Assembly (NCBI GenBank): GCA_003446605.1
Contig: DMDF01000117.1
Location: 1 to 18,487, forward strand
DNA length: 18,487 bases
Direction: 5' to 3'
Source: Anaerolineaceae bacterium
GTDB lineage: Bacteria > Chloroflexota > Anaerolineae > Anaerolineales > Anaerolineaceae
Part shown: in pieces, positions 1 to 7,313 of the stretch
Numbering within the stretch: position 1 is the first letter of the stretch
How the letters are laid out: each line of letters starts with the position of its first letter
Program-made: the position numbers and the translations under genes
The notes under the pieces: model-generated
Databases searched by the model: none
Seen by the model: the letters and a program-made list of their open reading frames with translations, nothing else
What the model was told of the DNA's origin: nothing

Positions 1-823
1 TAATGGAGTACTGACATGGAAGTTCGATGGTGCTGATAGCCGTTATGTTGCCAGTTCCCTTTATACTGGGGGATTTGTTTACGCTCCTAATGCCGATGGA
101 AATTTGTATGTTCTCGATCAAAACGGTGTCTTACAGTGGATTTTTGAAACGGCAGGACCAAATTGGTCAAAACCGGTGGCTGATGAAGAATATGTTTATC
201 TGACATCCATGGATCACCATGTCTATGCCCTCAATCTTTCCTATGCCAATACAGATTTGAAAGCAGATGAGAATGGGAGCAAGATCGTGGTGGAAAAGCC
301 GGTTTGGACGACTGACCTTGAAACGGCTGTTGTTTCAGATCCTTTGCTATCAGATGGTTACCTCTATGTGGGAACAATTGCAGGAAAAGTCTTCAAGGTA
401 GATACTAGCAATGGTTCCATAGTGTGGACCTTCCAGGATGACACGCAAGTGAAGAGTGTTTGGACAGAGCCCACCATTGTGGATGATGTCCTTTTCTTCG
501 CCACAGAAGATGGATATATCTTCGCTCTCAATACCGAAACTGGTGATCCCGTCTGGAATGCTCCTCTTGCTTCAGGCGCTCAGATCGTAGCCAGTGCAGT
601 TGAACTGAATGGGAGTGTTGGCTTTGGCACAACTGCAGGGAATCTGGTGGTAGTGGATAAAGACCAGGTTACTGCTCCATCCATTACCCGAGAAGGTAGT
701 ATCTACACCGCCCCTCATTTTGTGGATGGGAAGCTCTTTCTAACCTATGTTGGTGGCGATAAACTGGTTTATGCACTGGATGAAAATGGACGTGAATTCT
801 GGTCATTTTCAACAGCAGACTAA
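1..823 (+). CDS. PQQ-like beta-propeller repeat protein (3' part, start outside window)
   Basis: The frame is open from base 2 to the TAA at 821-823, so about 273 codons are visible and the N-terminus lies upstream. The protein shows repeated blade-like units of the form 'xVYAL(D/N)xxxGxxxWxF', for example LYVLDQNGVLQW, VFKVDTSNGSIVW, IFALNTETGDPVW and VYALDENGREFW. This is the signature of the PQQ-binding-like (BamB/quinoprotein dehydrogenase type) beta-propeller fold. No catalytic motif is visible in this part. Members of this fold serve as enzymes, as ligand-binding lipoproteins or as outer-membrane assembly scaffolds. Chloroflexota usually lack a classical outer membrane, so a BamB role should not be assumed. 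The gene ends 19 bp before yidC and is probably co-transcribed with it. An extracytoplasmic location is likely, but the signal peptide is off-window. The fold is secure and the function unknown. Confidence 0.85.
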   Translation, partial: NGVLTWKFDGADSRYVASSLYTGGFVYAPNADGNLYVLDQNGVLQWIFETAGPNWSKPVADEEYVYLTSMDHHVYALNLSYANTDLKADENGSKIVVEKPVWTTDLETAVVSDPLLSDGYLYVGTIAGKVFKVDTSNGSIVWTFQDDTQVKSVWTEPTIVDDVLFFATEDGYIFALNTETGDPVWNAPLASGAQIVASAVELNGSVGFGTTAGNLVVVDKDQVTAPSITREGSIYTAPHFVDGKLFLTYVGGDKLVYALDENGREFWSFSTAD

Positions 824-842
824 TTATTAAAAGGAAAATACC

Positions 843-1658
843 ATGTGGGAATCACTTATCATAAAACCCTTCATTAATGTATTACTATTGATCTATAACC
901 TTGTTGGTCAAAACTTTGGTGTTGCGCTCATCCTCTTCACCGTTTTGGTAAAAGCTATTACCCATCCATTGATAGCCCGTCAAATCAAGAGCACCAAGGC
1001 TATGCAGGATCTGCAAAAGGATGAAGAATATCTTGAAATGCAGAAGAAATATAAGAATGACAAAGACCGTTTAGCTCAGGCTCAAATGGATTTGTATAAG
1101 AAGAAAAACATTAAGCCATTTGCTTCTTGTCTTCCTATGTTGATCCAATTCCCAATCATCATTGGCTTATATCAGAGCATTATCCAAACCATGGGGAATG
1201 CTCCCTTGCAGATATTGAACCTTGTTCCAAAGATCGGACCCTGGTTGACGAATATCTTTTCTTTCATCCCCAGTGTAGTGGATCCGATTACACTTATTCC
1301 TTTGAACAATCAATTCTTATGGATGAATTTGAGCCAACCCGATCGTGTTTACATTCCAGGTGTTCCTTTCGGTATCCCGGTGCTGGCTATTTTTGTGGTG
1401 GTTACCAGTTTCATTCAGAATAAATTGATGAGCCCATCTACAGCAAACAGTGATCCACAAGCAGAACAAGCAGCACAGGCGACCAACATGATGAATATCT
1501 ATATGCCTGTTTTAATGGGTTGGTTCGCATATTCATTATCTTCAGGCTTGGCGCTGTATTTTGCGATTTCCAACGTGATCAGCTTAATCCAGTATGCTGC
1601 GTTAGGACAAATTAACTTCAAGGATTTATTCAAAAAGAAGGAAAAAGCGAAAAAATAA
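843..1658 (+). CDS. yidC: Membrane protein insertase YidC/Oxa1 family, short form
   Basis: This 271-aa protein is a short YidC/Oxa1/Alb3 insertase that lacks the large periplasmic domain of proteobacterial YidC. It integrates membrane proteins into the cytoplasmic membrane, alone or with SecYEG. The first conserved TM segment (residues about 10-43) leads into the typical cytoplasmic coiled-coil region 'ARQIKSTKAMQDLQ', followed by the 'KPFASCLPMLIQFPIIIGLY' block (about residues 91-110). Two further hydrophobic stretches follow (about 174-191 and 218-252), and a lysine-rich tail 'KDLFKKKEKAKK' closes the protein. The position that is normally the conserved groove arginine of the first core TM helix is Lys37 (VLVKAITHPL). 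The ATG at 843 follows AAAAGGAAAA (829-838). The 9-aa lead before the first TM means there is no room for a cleaved lipoprotein signal. Jag lies downstream, the usual order in many bacteria. Confidence 0.95.
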   Translation: MWESLIIKPFINVLLLIYNLVGQNFGVALILFTVLVKAITHPLIARQIKSTKAMQDLQKDEEYLEMQKKYKNDKDRLAQAQMDLYKKKNIKPFASCLPMLIQFPIIIGLYQSIIQTMGNAPLQILNLVPKIGPWLTNIFSFIPSVVDPITLIPLNNQFLWMNLSQPDRVYIPGVPFGIPVLAIFVVVTSFIQNKLMSPSTANSDPQAEQAAQATNMMNIYMPVLMGWFAYSLSSGLALYFAISNVISLIQYAALGQINFKDLFKKKEKAKK

Positions 1659-1726
1659 ATTATTTGAAGTGGTGATTGATAAGCGTTATATATGCTTATG
1701 AAAATGAAGAATACTAATGCTTTAGA

Positions 1727-1800
1727 GGTTTCTACCCCTTTGAGAGAGAAGGGGTAGTATGGTTTTGACATCGGGAGATCGGTTTCAACCCCTTTGGGAG
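1727..1800 (+). repeat. Direct repeat pair with an intervening complement (candidate structured leader of jag)
   Basis: Two 20-nt copies, 1727-1746 (GGTTTCTACCCCTTTGAGAG) and 1781-1800 (GGTTTCAACCCCTTTGGGAG), match at 18 of 20 positions and lie 54 nt apart. Between them, AAGGGGTAG (1749-1757) is the exact complement of CTACCCCTT (1732-1740), giving a 9-bp hairpin with an 8-nt loop. The same AAGGGGT can also pair with ACCCCTT (1788-1794) in the second copy over 7 bp, so the two hairpins exclude each other. The 1659-1861 gap also holds a weak hairpin ATAAGC/GCTTAT (1679-1684/1694-1699) and ends with the jag ribosome site. No T-run follows the hairpin, so it is not a standard terminator. The function is unknown. 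Confidence 0.55.
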
Positions 1801-1861
1801 TATTATCAATTTTTCCCAAGAAAACCCCTGAAGCGCCAAAAAGGATGGAAAGGAACGATTA

Positions 1862-2416
1862 ATGATGGATAATCCAACTGCTGGAATTAAAGAGTCAGAA
1901 ATAGAATCTTCTTATCTTGATGACGCAGTCGATAAGATCGAGAAAGCCCGACAGGTTGCGTATGAAACGATCACTAATCTGCTGGAAAAAATGGATGTGA
2001 ATGCGACAGTAGTAACTCGCATTGTGGACCCAGAGGATGATAAAGATCGCCCAATTATCCTGGCGGATATCACTGGAAAGGATCTCAGTATTCTCATCGG
2101 GCGTAAATCGGAAACTTTGAATTCTCTTCAGTACATCACAAGCTTGATTTTATGTAATGAGATGGGGGAATGGGTGCCGCTGATGGTGGATGTGCAGGGA
2201 TATCGCTACCGTCGGGAACGACAGCTGCGCCAGCTGGCACGCAGGATCGCTGACCAGGTTGTGCAAACCGGTCGGACACAGGTCTTAGAGCCAATGCCTG
2301 CCAACGAACGCAGAATTATCCATTTGGAACTGCGTTACCATCCTTTTGTAACGACTGAGAGTACTGGGGAAGAACCCAATCGACGCGCTACTATTTTCTT
2401 GAAACCGAAAGAATAA
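1862..2416 (+). CDS. jag: Jag-type RNA-binding protein (KH and R3H domains)
   Basis: This 184-aa protein belongs to the Jag/KhpB (SpoIIIJ-associated) family of small cytoplasmic RNA-binding proteins, usually encoded next to yidC. The first 35 residues are acidic and helical; a full Jag_N domain is not evident. A KH domain spans about residues 45-112 with the core 'LSILIGRKSETLNSLQYI'. The R3H domain spans about 118-184 and carries R150xxxH154 in 'ANERRIIHLEL', followed by the typical 'TGEEPNRRATIFLKP' end. The KH GxxG loop reads G80-R-K-S83, so the second glycine is replaced by serine. The ATG at 1862 follows AAAGGAACG; a second ATG at 1865 is an equally good start. In Gram-positive bacteria Jag/KhpB affects cell division and elongation, but the role here is inferred from homology and from its place after yidC. 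Confidence 0.92.
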   Translation: MMDNPTAGIKESEIESSYLDDAVDKIEKARQVAYETITNLLEKMDVNATVVTRIVDPEDDKDRPIILADITGKDLSILIGRKSETLNSLQYITSLILCNEMGEWVPLMVDVQGYRYRRERQLRQLARRIADQVVQTGRTQVLEPMPANERRIIHLELRYHPFVTTESTGEEPNRRATIFLKPKE

Positions 2417-2456
2417 GTTATCAAAAAAAAGATTCGTTGAGTGAAAAGAGCAGAGT

Positions 2457-3758
2457 ATGCGAGCAATTGATATCATCGTAAAAAAACGTGATCATGAGGA
2501 ATTGTCCGAAGACGAGATTAAATTCTTTGTTGTGGGAATAACCTCAGGATCCATCCCTGATTATCAGATCTCTGCTTGGGCAATGGCTGTGATGTTGAAC
2601 GGGATGAGCGCTCAGGAGACGACCTACCTTGCCTGGGCAATGGCTCATTCTGGTGATATTCTCGATCTCTCCTTTGTTGCCCCAATCGTGGTTGATAAAC
2701 ATTCATCCGGTGGTGTGGGTGACAAGACTAGTTTGGTGGTTGCTCCTCTGGTAGCAGCCTGTGGATTGCCTGTGGGAAAGATGTCTGGTCGCGGGTTAGG
2801 TTTCAGCGGTGGAACACTTGATAAAATGGAATCTATTCCGGGTTATCGTGTGGATCTGACAGAAAACGAATTCATACAACAGGTAAAAAAGATCGGTATC
2901 GTTTTAACCGGGCAAACTGGCGATCTGGCACCTGCGGATGGGGTGTTGTATGCGCTGCGCGATGTTACCGGAACGGTCCCTTCAATTCCTTTGATCGCTT
3001 CTTCGATCATGAGTAAAAAGATAGCTGCTGGCGCACATGCCATTGTGTTGGATGTCAAATTAGGGTACGGTGCGTTCATGAAAGACCTTGAGCATGCCCG
3101 TGAACTGGCACAATTAATGGTTGAGATAGGTACATTGAGCGGTAGAAATGTGCGTGCTTTACTCTCTGATATGAACCAACCATTGGGCAAAGCGGTTGGA
3201 AATGCTATTGAGCTGAAGGAAGCTATTGAAACACTTCATGGTGGTGGACCTGAAGATTTTCGGGAACATTGTTTTACCGTTGCGGCTCATATGTTACTGC
3301 TGGGTGAAAAAACTGGCAGCCTTGATGATGCTCGAAAACTAGCTGAAGAGACCATCTCCGATGGAAAAGCCTGGGAAAAATTCAAACAGCTTGTACAGGC
3401 TCAGAATGGGGATGTAAGTTTCATAGAACAACCCCAGAAACTACCTTCCGCCACAATTACAGAAGAAATAAAGGCAGAGCAGAGCGGATATCTGGCTATG
3501 CTTAACGCGCAGTCCATTGGCGAAGGAGCAGTAGTTTTAGGTGCTGGACGTGAGAAAAAAGGAGCCCCCATTGATTTGGGTGTGGGAATTTATGTCGAGC
3601 ATAAAGTCGGCGATAAGATCACAAAAGGGGATGTACTTTTCACAGTCTATGCAAATGACGCTGCAAAATTGGCGGCTGCGCGGGTAAAACTTGTTGAAAG
3701 TGTCACCATCCAATCAGAAAAATGTGAACCTCTGCCGTTGTTCTATGGCGTGATCTAA
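2457..3758 (+). CDS. pdp: Pyrimidine-nucleoside phosphorylase
   Basis: At 433 aa this has the full length of bacterial pyrimidine-nucleoside/thymidine phosphorylases. It catalyses phosphorolysis of uridine, thymidine or deoxyuridine to the base and (deoxy)ribose 1-phosphate, a cytosolic salvage step. The small alpha domain (1-65) has the typical opening 'MRAIDIIVKKRD'. The phosphate-binding loop K81-H-S-S-G-G-V-G-D89 and the family signature 'SGRGLGFSGGTLDKMESI' (110-127) are intact. Arg168, Ser183 and Lys187 occupy the places of the pyrimidine-binding Arg171, Ser186 and Lys190 of E. coli thymidine phosphorylase. The C-terminal PYNP_C-type domain (about 345-433) closes the protein. Motifs do not separate Pdp (uridine and thymidine) from DeoA (thymidine only), but length and taxonomy favour Pdp. 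The ATG at 2457 has only a weak purine-rich site (AGAGCAGAG). It starts 40 bp after jag, probably in one transcript. punA, at 10330, supplies the matching purine salvage activity. Confidence 0.95.
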   Translation: MRAIDIIVKKRDHEELSEDEIKFFVVGITSGSIPDYQISAWAMAVMLNGMSAQETTYLAWAMAHSGDILDLSFVAPIVVDKHSSGGVGDKTSLVVAPLVAACGLPVGKMSGRGLGFSGGTLDKMESIPGYRVDLTENEFIQQVKKIGIVLTGQTGDLAPADGVLYALRDVTGTVPSIPLIASSIMSKKIAAGAHAIVLDVKLGYGAFMKDLEHARELAQLMVEIGTLSGRNVRALLSDMNQPLGKAVGNAIELKEAIETLHGGGPEDFREHCFTVAAHMLLLGEKTGSLDDARKLAEETISDGKAWEKFKQLVQAQNGDVSFIEQPQKLPSATITEEIKAEQSGYLAMLNAQSIGEGAVVLGAGREKKGAPIDLGVGIYVEHKVGDKITKGDVLFTVYANDAAKLAAARVKLVESVTIQSEKCEPLPLFYGVI

Positions 3759-3780
3759 CATCGAAGTGTCTAACATCGAA
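3754..3780 (+). repeat. 12-bp direct repeat (15-bp period) at the pdp stop, next to the ileS promoter
   Basis: TCTAACATCGAA occurs at 3754-3765 and again at 3769-3780, separated by GTG. The first copy contains the pdp TAA stop (3756-3758) and the second ends one base before the -35 box at 3782. It may be a simple tandem duplication or a binding site; nothing in the sequence decides between them. Confidence 0.6.
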
Positions 3781-3781
3781 A

Positions 3782-3810
3782 TTGATAAATGGATTAATTT
3801 GTGAGATAAT
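3782..3810 (+). promoter_or_regulatory. Sigma70-type promoter of the ileS T-box leader
   Basis: A -35 box TTGATA (3782-3787) and a -10 box GATAAT (3805-3810) are separated by exactly 17 nt; each matches consensus at five of six positions. Transcription would start near 3816-3818, just upstream of the first helix of the T-box leader. This position gives a leader of about 280 nt, usual for a T-box. The promoter call is inferred from motif and context. Confidence 0.75.
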
Positions 3811-3816
3811 CGAACG

Positions 3817-4087
3817 TATAAGCTGTGATGGAAACGAGTAGTTGAAGGCAATGTCTTTAGCGAGTCAGGGAAAGTGAGAGCCTGACGAAAACCCTTCCTC
3901 GAAAATCCTTCCGGAGCTGCAATCTGAACAGGGTTGAAAAAACCAGTAAGAAAGCCGGATTTGCCAACCGTTAGCATGGCGCAGGATTCTCAAAATAGAG
4001 GTTCTTGGTGAGTGCTCACCAAATGGTGAGAATGTGGGTGGTACCACGGGTAATGTTGCTCGTCCCTTCTAAAGGACGAGTTTTTTT
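3817..4087 (+). promoter_or_regulatory. T-box riboswitch (tRNA-Ile sensing leader of ileS)
   Basis: The leader senses uncharged tRNA-Ile and prevents termination when charging is low. The T-box core TGGGTGGTACCACG (4035-4048) matches AGGGUGGNACCGCG. Its variable base, U4042, would pair with discriminator A73 of tRNA-Ile. Stem I shows the AGTA element (3837-3840). It also has an apical hairpin GTCAGG/CCTGAC (3864-3869/3881-3886) with loop GAAAGTGAGAG, resembling the conserved distal loop. The descending strand has GAAAATCC with ATC (3905-3907) as the likely isoleucine specifier. Stem III is TTGGTGA/TCACCAA (4005-4011/4016-4022). Placement directly before ileS agrees with the ATC reading. The specifier was placed by eye and is less certain than the T-box itself. 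Confidence 0.93.
4059..4087 (+). terminator. Intrinsic terminator of the T-box leader
   Basis: CTCGTCC (4059-4065) pairs with GGACGAG (4074-4080) and is followed directly by seven T residues (4081-4087). The 5' arm includes the CGTCCC segment that in T-boxes pairs instead with the GGG of the T-box core to form the antiterminator. The run of T ends 11 nt before the ileS start. Confidence 0.95.
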
Positions 4088-4098
4088 ATGGAGGTGTT

Positions 4099-7000
4099 AT
4101 GTTCAAACCGGTTTCATCAAAACTCGAGATAAAGGAACTGGAAGAATCAATTCTGGAATTCTGGAAACGCGAGCAGATCTTCAAACAGACTTTGCAGCAA
4201 ACTGTGGATGGTCCGAATTATGTGTTTTATGAAGGTCCTCCTACTGCTAATGGTATACCTGGTGTTCATCATATTCTGGCACGGGCATTTAAAGATATCT
4301 TTCCGCGTTATAAAACCATGTGTGGCTATCACGTTGATCGTCGGGGTGGCTGGGATACTCATGGGTTGCCGGTCGAAATTGAAGTGGAAAAGAAACTGGG
4401 CTTTACCAATAAACAGCAGATCGAAGATTATGGAATAGAAAAATTCAATAAGCTCTGCCGCGAATCTGCTTTTTCTTACATTCAAGAATGGGAAAAACTA
4501 ACGGATCGAATCGCATATTGGGTTGATCTCAGCCGTGCATACGTTACCTTCAAAAATGAATACATTGAATCTGTATGGTGGTTGTTGAAAAATCTATGGG
4601 ATAAAGATCTGTTATACCAGGGTTTTAAGGTTGTGCCATATTGTACCCGCTGTGGAACACCCCTCTCAGATCATGAAGTAGCTTCAGGTTACCACGAAGT
4701 GACCGAGACTTCCATCTATGTGAGAATGCCGCTGCTGGATGAGGAGGATACTTCTCTGCTGGTATGGACCACGACACCTTGGACCTTGCCCGGGAATTCG
4801 GCTGTCGCGGCGGGAAAAGATATTACCTATGTGAAAGTCGAACGTGATCTCCCCAGCGAGGGGGGCGCGCTAAAGGAAAAACTGATCCTGGCTGAAGCGC
4901 TGGTAGAAAAAGTCTTTGGCGATGAAAAAGTTACGATCTTGGAACGATTTAAAGGCAAACATCTCAAAGGAAAGCGCTATCAACCCCTCTTTACATTCCT
5001 TCCATTGGAAAAACCTGCCCATTTTGTAGTACTGGGTGATTTCGTGACCACAGAAGATGGCTCAGGTTTGGTGCATATGGCACCCGCATTTGGCATGGAT
5101 GATATGAATGTTGCCAATGCAGAGGATCTGCCGATATTGATGACCGTTAAACCCGATGGTACATTCATCCGCGAGGTGGATCATTGGGCGGGTAAGTATG
5201 TCAAGGATGCGGACCCGTTGATCATCGATCAGCTGAATGCGCGCGGGCTGCTGTTCAAAGCGGAGCAACATACCCATACCTATCCCTTCTGTTGGCGTTG
5301 TGGTACACCCCTACTTTATTATGCACGTCCAACCTGGTTCATTCGCACCAGTGAAAAGAAAGATCGCCTGGTGGCATTGAACAATGAGATCAACTGGTAC
5401 CCAGAACATATCAAAGAGGGTAGGTTTGGCAACTGGTTAGAAAATAATGTTGATTGGGCGTTGGGTAGGGAACGTTTTTGGGGAACTCCACTGCCGGTAT
5501 GGCAGTGTAAGGATTGTGGATTACAAACCTGCGTGGGTTCCGTTGAAGAACTTGCGAATCTGGTCGGGCATGATCTGACCGGGCTTGAATTGCATCGCCC
5601 GTATGTGGATGAAGTTACTTTTGAATGCCCTGAATGTCATGGAACTATGCGGCGGGTTCCTGAATTGATTGATGTTTGGTTTGATTCTGGTTCTATGCCT
5701 GTTGCTCAATGGCACTATCCTTTTGAACATCAAAAGGAATTCAAGGAACAATTCCCTGCGGATTATATCTGCGAGGCGGTTGATCAAACGCGCGGATGGG
5801 TCTTTTCGCTGCATGCCATCTCAACACTGGTGTTCGATCAAAAATGTTTTAAAAACGTACTGTGCCTTGGTTTGATTCTGGATGAGAATGGACAAAAGAT
5901 GTCTAAATCCAAAGGGAATGTGGTGGATCCGTGGGAGGTGATCAACCAAAATGGGGCGGATGCCATGCGCTGGTATTTGTACACTGCCAGCCCCCCAGGA
6001 CAGGAAAGGCGTTTTTCAGCCAACCTGGTTTCAGAAGTGATCCGAAACTTTATGCTGACCTTGTGGAATACGTATTCTTTCTTTATCACCTATGCAAATT
6101 TGGATCAATGGCATCCTGATCCACAGGTGCTAAATATTGAATATTCGTCTCTCGATAAATGGATTTTATCTGAATTGCATACGCTGGTGCGTAATGTGAC
6201 CCAGGCATTCGAGAATTATGATGTCATCAACGCCACCCGACCGATTGAAGCATTCGTGGATAACCTTTCCAACTGGTATCTACGGCGCTCACGGCGACGA
6301 TTTTGGAAGAGCGAATCGGATGGGGATAAATATGCTGCTTATGCCACATTGTATGAAGTGCTGGTGATGCTCAGTAAATTAATTGCCCCATCCATGCCTT
6401 TCATGGCGGAAGATCTGTATCAGAACCTTGTTCTGTCGGTTGACCCTGATGCAGCCAAGTCGGTCCATTTGGCAGCATGGCCAACCTACGATGCATCGCG
6501 CATTGATCCGGATTTGAACAACGAGATGGAAGTGGTGATGAAGCTGGTTTCGTTGGGGCATGCTGCGCGTAATAAATTGGGTATCAAAGTGCGCCAACCA
6601 CTGGCTGAAGTGGCGTTCGCGTTGAGCTCTTCAGATGATCCGGGCATCATCCAGAAGTATACAGAATTACTGCAGGATGAATTGAATGTAAAACAGGTTC
6701 GTCTGTTAAGCGCTGCCAATGAGGCGGTTGCTTACGAACTGGTACCGCTGCCCAGACAGTTGGGTCAGAAATATAAAAGTGAATTTCCGCAGGTAAAAGC
6801 TGCTATTCTACAACTGGATGCTGAAGCTGCTGCACAAGCCCTTTCCAGAGGAGATACGATTGAGGTAAAAGTGGCAGGTGAAAAGTATTCGATCAACCCG
6901 GATGAAGTGGAAGTTCACATCCAGGCAAAAGAAGGATTCGAGGTTGCTTCAGAAGGAGCCTACCTGGCAGCTTTGACCACCACTTTAACGGATGACCTGA

Positions 7001-7263
7001 TCTATGAAGGATTGGTGCGCGAATTCATTCGCCGTGTTCAGGAGTCACGAAAACAAGCTGGATTTGAGATTTCTGACCGTATTGTATTATCCTTCACTGC
7101 TTCTGATATGTTGACCAGTGCAATTGAAAAATATCGCAAGTATGTCATGGCAGAGACTCTGGCAGTGGAGATGTCTTCAGAAAACCATCCACACACTTTA
7201 CCAAATGCCAGTGACGATTTTGATGGCGAACAGGTAACTTTGTGGTTGGAGCGAAAAAAATAA
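4099..7263 (+). CDS. ileS: Isoleucyl-tRNA synthetase, type 2, with altered GxHH signature
   Basis: This 1054-aa class I synthetase charges tRNA-Ile. The opening 'GPPTANGIPGVHHILARAFKD' identifies the eukaryote-like type 2 (IleRS2) group. The normal HxGH motif is replaced by G55-V-H-H58. The KMSKS loop is intact at 600-604. The CP1 editing domain has 'WTTTPWTLPGN' (223-233) and 'GSGLVHMAPAFGMDD' ending at Asp334-Asp335, so editing of misactivated valine should be possible. Paired CxxC sites (CTRC, CWRC, CKDC, CPEC) are typical zinc-knuckle positions of this type. The C-terminal third is the anticodon-binding and type 2 tail region. The ATG at 4099 follows GGAGG (4090-4094), four bases upstream. 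Expression is controlled by the T-box leader. Published work links the GxHH variant to extreme mupirocin resistance; resistance of this protein is inferred. Confidence 0.97.
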   Translation: MFKPVSSKLEIKELEESILEFWKREQIFKQTLQQTVDGPNYVFYEGPPTANGIPGVHHILARAFKDIFPRYKTMCGYHVDRRGGWDTHGLPVEIEVEKKLGFTNKQQIEDYGIEKFNKLCRESAFSYIQEWEKLTDRIAYWVDLSRAYVTFKNEYIESVWWLLKNLWDKDLLYQGFKVVPYCTRCGTPLSDHEVASGYHEVTETSIYVRMPLLDEEDTSLLVWTTTPWTLPGNSAVAAGKDITYVKVERDLPSEGGALKEKLILAEALVEKVFGDEKVTILERFKGKHLKGKRYQPLFTFLPLEKPAHFVVLGDFVTTEDGSGLVHMAPAFGMDDMNVANAEDLPILMTVKPDGTFIREVDHWAGKYVKDADPLIIDQLNARGLLFKAEQHTHTYPFCWRCGTPLLYYARPTWFIRTSEKKDRLVALNNEINWYPEHIKEGRFGNWLENNVDWALGRERFWGTPLPVWQCKDCGLQTCVGSVEELANLVGHDLTGLELHRPYVDEVTFECPECHGTMRRVPELIDVWFDSGSMPVAQWHYPFEHQKEFKEQFPADYICEAVDQTRGWVFSLHAISTLVFDQKCFKNVLCLGLILDENGQKMSKSKGNVVDPWEVINQNGADAMRWYLYTASPPGQERRFSANLVSEVIRNFMLTLWNTYSFFITYANLDQWHPDPQVLNIEYSSLDKWILSELHTLVRNVTQAFENYDVINATRPIEAFVDNLSNWYLRRSRRRFWKSESDGDKYAAYATLYEVLVMLSKLIAPSMPFMAEDLYQNLVLSVDPDAAKSVHLAAWPTYDASRIDPDLNNEMEVVMKLVSLGHAARNKLGIKVRQPLAEVAFALSSSDDPGIIQKYTELLQDELNVKQVRLLSAANEAVAYELVPLPRQLGQKYKSEFPQVKAAILQLDAEAAAQALSRGDTIEVKVAGEKYSINPDEVEVHIQAKEGFEVASEGAYLAALTTTLTDDLIYEGLVREFIRRVQESRKQAGFEISDRIVLSFTASDMLTSAIEKYRKYVMAETLAVEMSSENHPHTLPNASDDFDGEQVTLWLERKK

Positions 7264-7281
7264 GTGGTGGGTATTAAACAA

Positions 7282-7313
7282 ACAAAAGACCAGTCATCAG
7301 ATTGGTCTTTTGT
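7282..7313. terminator. Hairpin terminator shared by convergent ileS and PAS gene
   Basis: The arms 7282-7295 and 7300-7313 form a 14-bp stem with one G-T wobble and the loop ATCA. The stem carries an A-rich 5' arm and a TTTT-containing 3' arm, so it can act in both directions, although no long T-run follows on either side. Its right end overlaps the first base of the PAS gene stop codon on the minus strand. Confidence 0.75.

Noticed and set aside
1727..1800. Possible degenerate CRISPR repeats (GGTTTC...CCCC copies 54 nt apart)
   Set aside because: There are only two copies, they are imperfect over 20 nt, no third unit occurs at the same spacing, and no cas gene is in the window. The complement between them fits an RNA hairpin better.
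1499..1819. Minus-strand reading frame over the yidC end and the jag leader
   Set aside because: Much of it is antisense to the conserved end of yidC. Its repeated 'KGVET' is a by-product of the 20-nt DNA repeats. No ribosome site or domain is seen.
4005..4232. Short plus-strand frame across the T-box and the ileS start
   Set aside because: It crosses the T-box terminator and overlaps ileS in another frame. The RNA structure explains the sequence.
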